Source of the DNA: Hygrophila difformis | Taxonomy: Eukaryota > Streptophyta > Magnoliopsida > Lamiales > Acanthaceae | Direction: 5' to 3' | NCBI GenBank assembly: GCA_030278955.1 | Contig: JAOANR010000006.1 | Location: 4,831,310-4,895,309 of the forward strand | DNA length: 64,000 nucleotides | Shown: positions 59,784 to 64,000 of the stretch, piece by piece | Layout of the letters: each line of letters opens with the position of its first letter | Position numbering within the stretch: position 1 is the stretch's first letter | The notes under the pieces: generated by a model | Databases searched by the model: none | Seen by the model: the letters and a program-made list of their open reading frames with translations, nothing else | What the model was told of the DNA's origin: nothing | Program-made: the position numbers and the translations under genes

Positions 59784-59797
59784 AAAACAAGCAAAAT

Positions 59798-59978
59798 CAT
59801 ATACCAAACACAGTTGACCTGAGTGGTATGGGGCTCTGACAGTTTAAGCAAAGGTCTTGGGTTCGAGAGATAACCCTTCAATGCCCACCAGATCCTCGAG
59901 GGATTGGTCTTGCCTCCAATGAGGCTTGGATTAGTCTTGCCTCTAATAAGGCTTGAGGATACATTGATATTCACCTAA
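59798..59978 (+). mobile_element. tRNA-derived SINE, second family, with target duplications
   Basis: A-box-like TTGACCTGAGTGGTATGGGG and B-box-like TTGGGTTCGAGAGAT, then a duplicated 3' module (GGATTGGTCTTGCCTCCAAT and GGATTAGTCTTGCCTCTAAT, each followed by GAGGCTTG / AAGGCTTG). Flanked by AAAACAAGCAAAAT on both sides (59784-59797, 59979-59992). Confidence 0.72.
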
Positions 59979-60186
59979 AAAACAAGCAAAATTCATACAT
60001 AGAGAATATGCCCCAAATTCAGCCAATCCTTGCATCCAAATTTGTTCTTTTTTTTTTCCTTTCTTTTTCCCAATTATAAAAAGAGATAAAGAAATAATTA
60101 GAGAAGATGAAATCCAAATTTACAACATAAAAAGGTTAATTTATAAGTAAATATTAAGGGCGGAGAAGAAAATAAAAGTTAAAAAG

Positions 60187-60442
60187 TACTCCTCTGTGTG
60201 TTTTTTTTTAAATTTATTGTTACGCCCCACACTACACACTCCAATACACATTCTAAATCATCAATAACTTAATTTGAGTACAACTAAAAATTCAATATTT
60301 AAAAGTGTACGTTTTAACTTATATAATAATAATAAAATTTTAAATCAAAATATGTGTGAATAGTCTACCGAAAAAAAAAGAAATATGTGTGAATAGTATA
60401 AAAACTATAAATGGAGCCAGAAAAAAAAATGGAGAGAGTCTA
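60187..60442. mobile_element. Stowaway-like MITE, degraded
   Basis: TACTCCTCTGTGTG at the left and AAATGGAGAGAGTCTA at the right; the interior has CTCCAATACACATTCTAAATC like 27670 and 42280. It lies about 270 bp upstream of the DUF810 start codon. Confidence 0.55.
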
Positions 60443-60714
60443 TTATAGTAGTTCGATTTATATGAAGTATATTTTTTTAATGTAAATATTAAGAGAGGGA
60501 GAAATTAGAAAACAGAACACACTTGACAGTAATTATTTTATTTTTTATTTTTTTAAAAGAAGAAACTATTTATCTGTTGTAAAACGAAAAAAGTGCCATA
60601 AGCCGTAACCCATAAATCTGCGAGCGAACACGCTCTCCCTATCTCTTTGTATTGTTTCTTTTTTTTTTTTTTTTTGGTACTTTTTTGGACTGTTTCTCTG
60701 AACTGACAGGACCA

Positions 60715-63700
60715 ATGGCGTCCCTCTTTCGAGACCGAGCCCTCGCCCTCGGCCACTCCCGGCGGGATTCCTTCTCCTCCTCCTCCTCCGCCGCCTACGC
60801 CTCCAACGCCAATACTGCTTCTCCTTCCTCGGCCACCTCTCGCTTGACGCCGGCGCCGCTTTCTTCGGGTTTAACACCACTGCCGTCTCCATTCGGTGAT
60901 CTCACTCCCACACTATCAGATTCTGACCTACGCGCTACTGCTTACGAGATCTTCCTATCTGCTAACCGGTCCTCCACCTCCAAGCCTCTTACATACACTT
61001 CCAATAGCAGTCCTAGCAATTCATCTACCGGCAATGGTGGTACTCCCAATTCCGGGGCTTCTTTGCAGAGATCGCTGACTTCTGCGGCCGCATCCAAAAT
61101 GAAGAAAGCGTTGGGGATGAGATCTAGCAGCAACGCCTCCAAACTAAGCCCCGACGCAAGTAATTCGGCGAAAGTGAAGAAACCGACAACTTTAGGGGAG
61201 CTAATGAGGACACAGATGAGGATTTCGGATGCCACTGATTCCAGAATTCGCAGGGGTTTGTTGAGGATTTCTGCTGGCCAGGTAAATAACCGAGTCTTTG
61301 TGTTTTCGAATTTTTGTTTATTGTCTGGTGATTGCATTTCGAGTTGCATAATGTTCCGTTGCAATTCATTTGAAGTCTAGGGATTATCTTACCCATTACA
61401 AATTGAGAATTTCCTTCTTTTCGGGAGCAAAACAGTGGGACTTGATTTCTTTTACTAATGCATGGAAGAAAGGAAGCTGCGTGATCTGAGCGTTAACTAG
61501 ATTGATGAAAGAGAGGATGTTTTCGCCTCTTATATTCTTTGTTTGATGATTAGTCACAGTATCGCCGACAAGTTGACTATTTACAATTTGTTGCTCAAGT
61601 TTTCTGATAGAAAGGAATACCAAATACAATAGATTTTACGCTAGTTTATAATTTTAGATCTTGAAATGTGTTTTAAGCTAGTGTCTAATTTGGGGAGGGT
61701 CTGTGGTTATATTGTTGTGATCCATGCTTCTCCGCCATGTTTGGTTATGCATCCACAGCAGGTGATTATTAGAGATAGAGTATGAACTCTTCTGCCCATT
61801 GGAGAAGAGGAAGAAGTTTGAAATAAACTTCAGGGTGCTTTCTAACAGTGACACCCGTTTTAATTTGCTTTATAATATACTATTCACCTCTAAGATATGG
61901 GCGTTCTTTGTTCTTATGATTGATAATGATGTTTCCATTTTGTTGATGCCAAGAATTCGTTGGCATTTTATGTTTAATTCTTGACCTATGAATTTAAAAT
62001 TTCATACCTTCAGAAATGATTGCAGCGTAGTATATCTATTTTCTAAATAATTCTAACTTGATAGAATTTCAATGTAATTCTTAAAACCTTGGATTTTTAT
62101 TTGTACTTTTTTCCCAACACAATTGAATAAAGACACCCGTTGTTTCCTATGTGCAGGTTGGAAGAAGAAATGAGTCTATGATTCTTCCACTTGAGTTTTT
62201 ACAGCAATTTAAATCTTCAGATTTCACTGAGCAAAAAGAATATGAAGCATGGCAGAAGAGAAACCTTAGAATGCTTGAGGCTGGTCTTCTTTTGCATCCT
62301 CGCACACCTCTGGAAAAGTCGAATGTTGCTGCTCAACGGTTGCGCCAAATTATTCGTACAGCCTTGGACCAGCCAATAGAAACTGGGAGAAATAATGAAT
62401 CAATGCAAGTGCTTCGCACTACAGTAATGGCACTTGCGAGCAGGGCCTCTGATGGAGGTCCACTTGAATCCAGCCACTGGGCAGATGGTTTCCCATTAAA
62501 TCTTTATCTCTATGAAATTCTTCTCGAAGCATGCTTCGATATTAATGATGAACCCTGTATCATAAGTGAAATTGATGAGCTAACGGAACTCATAAAGAAA
62601 ACTTGGGGAATCCTTGGACTGAATCAAATGCTGCACAATCTATGCCTTACATGGGTTATGTTCAACCGATATGTTGCTACTGGGCAAGCTGAAACTGATC
62701 TCTTAGGTGTAGCTAAAGATCTTCTTACTGAAGTTGCCAAGGATGCAAAAATGACCAAAGATCCAGACTACTCCAGGATTTTGAGTTCTACATTGACAGC
62801 AATGATGGGTTGGGCTGAGAAGAGGCTTTTGGCTTATCATGAGACATTTGACAATGAGACTATTCATTCCATGGATTACATCGTGTCTATTGGAGTCTTG
62901 GCTGCTAAGATATTGGTGGAAGATATATCAAATGAGTATCGTAGGAGAAGAAAAAATGAAGTTGATGTGGCTCTTAGCAGAATTGATACTTACATAAGGT
63001 CATCACTGCGTACTGCATTTGCTCAGGCAAGTTTGGTGTGATTGGTTAAATCAACTATAGCTGGCATGGAAATAGGAATGCAATATACCTAGTCACATAT
63101 GTGACTAGCTTAGGGATCGTACGGTCAACTAACATGCTCTAAAATGATTTACATATGTGAAGCAATTTTTAGGGACATGTCAGAGGAATTCCTTTGGTTT
63201 TTCTTTCCAGGCTGCTAAAGCAGGTTCATGCAATATGTGGACCTAAATTGTTTTAACAACTTGGACATTTAGGTTATTGACACACGCTAAATCTTTGAAA
63301 TGCAGATAATGGAAAAGGCCGATTCAAGTAGAAGAGCTTCAAGAAATCAACCAAATCCCCTTCCTGTCCTTGCCATTCTGGCCAAGGATGTCGGTGACCT
63401 TGCAATCAAAGAGAAAAAAACGTTTAGTCCCATCTTGAAGAGATGGCACCCCCTTGCGGCTGGTGTTGCTGTTGCGACTCTACATGCTTGCTATGGGAAT
63501 GAGCTAAAGCAATTTGTTTCAGGCATTACTGAATTGACACCGGATGCTGTGCAAATATTAAGAGCTGCTGATAAGTTGGAAAAAGATCTTGTCCAAATTG
63601 CAGTAGAAGATTCAGTGGATAGTGACGATGGTGGAAAGGCCATAATCCGTGAGATGCCACCTTTCGAAGCTGAAGGTGCAATTGCCAACATGGTCAAAGC

Positions 63701-63761
63701 TTGGATAAAGACGAGAATAGACACATTGAAGGAATGGGTTGATAGAAATCTCCAGCAAGAG
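60715..63761 (+). CDS. DUF810/MUN-domain protein (UNC-13/PATROL1-like), 5' part, leaves the window
   Basis: Three exons are visible and join in frame: 60715-61281, 62157-63026, 63306-63761, together 631 codons; the remainder lies beyond base 64000. The ATG at 60715 (MASLFRDRALALGHSRRDS) is the first in frame and matches the family's usual start. Residues 1-150 are Ser/Thr/Pro-rich and likely disordered, followed by KKPTTLGELMRTQMRISD and the helical DUF810/MUN region (for example LPLEFLQQFKSSDF, ESSHWADGFPLNLYLYE, SRRASRNQPNPLPVLAILAKD, RWHPLAAGVAVATLHACYG, IREMPPFEAEGAIANMVK). The MUN domain in animal UNC-13 primes vesicles for fusion; Arabidopsis PATROL1 delivers a proton pump to the plasma membrane. 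This protein is closer to the MASLF-type paralogues whose role is less known. Intron 2 uses a GC donor. Confidence 0.93.
61282..62156 (+). other. Intron 1 of the DUF810 gene
   Basis: 875 bp, GTAAAT donor and TGTGCAG acceptor. No embedded element recognised. Confidence 0.85.
63027..63305 (+). other. GC-AG intron 2 of the DUF810 gene
   Basis: The donor is CAG|GCAAGT and the acceptor AAATGCAG|ATA; joining gives AFAQ-IMEKADSSRR with the frame kept. Confidence 0.85.
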
Positions 63762-64000
63762 GTTTTTCGCTTGTTTTTTCATTCTATTATGTTACAGCAC
63801 TGTTCCTTGAATTCCAGTATGAATACACCACACACTCGGATTATACAGGCATAGCAATGTGCATGCATATTACATGTTTTGATGATGGTACAAAACATTC
63901 TCCATTCTCCAATCTCCACTTCATGTTACAATTTTGATGTTTCAAAAAAGTAATTTATGCCAACAATTTCCTGTCATTGGATTTCATTCCTTATGTTTCA
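63762..64000 (+). other. Start of intron 3 of the DUF810 gene
   Basis: After GAG|GTTTTTCG the frame loses family similarity, and no acceptor followed by recognisable DUF810 sequence appears before the window ends. Confidence 0.65.

Overview
The window is nuclear DNA from a flowering plant: AT-rich, repeat-dense, with widely spaced intron-containing genes. Protein similarity and gene content point to a eudicot, possibly an asterid, but the family cannot be fixed from sequence alone. Four host genes are supported: an intronless DREB-type AP2/ERF transcription factor (11069-11788, +); the strigolactone gene CCD8 in six exons (48856-51838, +); a mitochondrially targeted YebC/TACO1-like protein in seven exons (52425-55362, -); and the first three exons of a DUF810/MUN-domain (UNC-13/PATROL1-like) protein that runs off the right edge (60715 onward, +).

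The left 5.6 kb is the transposase end of a CACTA (En/Spm) transposon on the minus strand. It ends in a recognisable terminal repeat at 5639, directly against a Stowaway-type MITE. From 5.6 to 17 kb the sequence is a mosaic of small inverted-repeat elements around the ERF gene. A 9.2-kb Ty3/gypsy chromovirus (Tekay-like) occupies 17332-26514, with near-identical LTRs and an exact 5-bp target duplication. Its pol lies on the minus strand, in the sense of the LTRs, PBS and PPT, but a 1.6-kb leader-plus-gag segment is inverted onto the plus strand and most of the protease region is gone. The element sits inside what looks like an older LTR remnant.

From 27 to 48 kb there is no host gene I can support. 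This stretch holds Stowaway-like MITEs, tRNA-derived SINEs, hAT elements with 8-bp duplications, and a 3.5-kb PIF/Harbinger-like element (30484-33963). That element carries five tandem copies of a roughly 440-490-bp unit, each unit being a long inverted repeat with a 22-bp minisatellite in its loop. The right quarter (48-64 kb) is the gene-rich end.

The genes do not form an operon. Their neighbourhood is informative: from memory, Arabidopsis has the same four families split between two duplicated regions (ERF next to CCD8 on chromosome 4; ERF, YebC and DUF810 together on chromosome 2), so this window may show the unfractionated ancestral order. CCD8 makes carlactone in plastids; the YebC protein is expected in mitochondria; the DUF810 protein is expected in membrane trafficking; the ERF protein is nuclear. 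No common pathway is implied.
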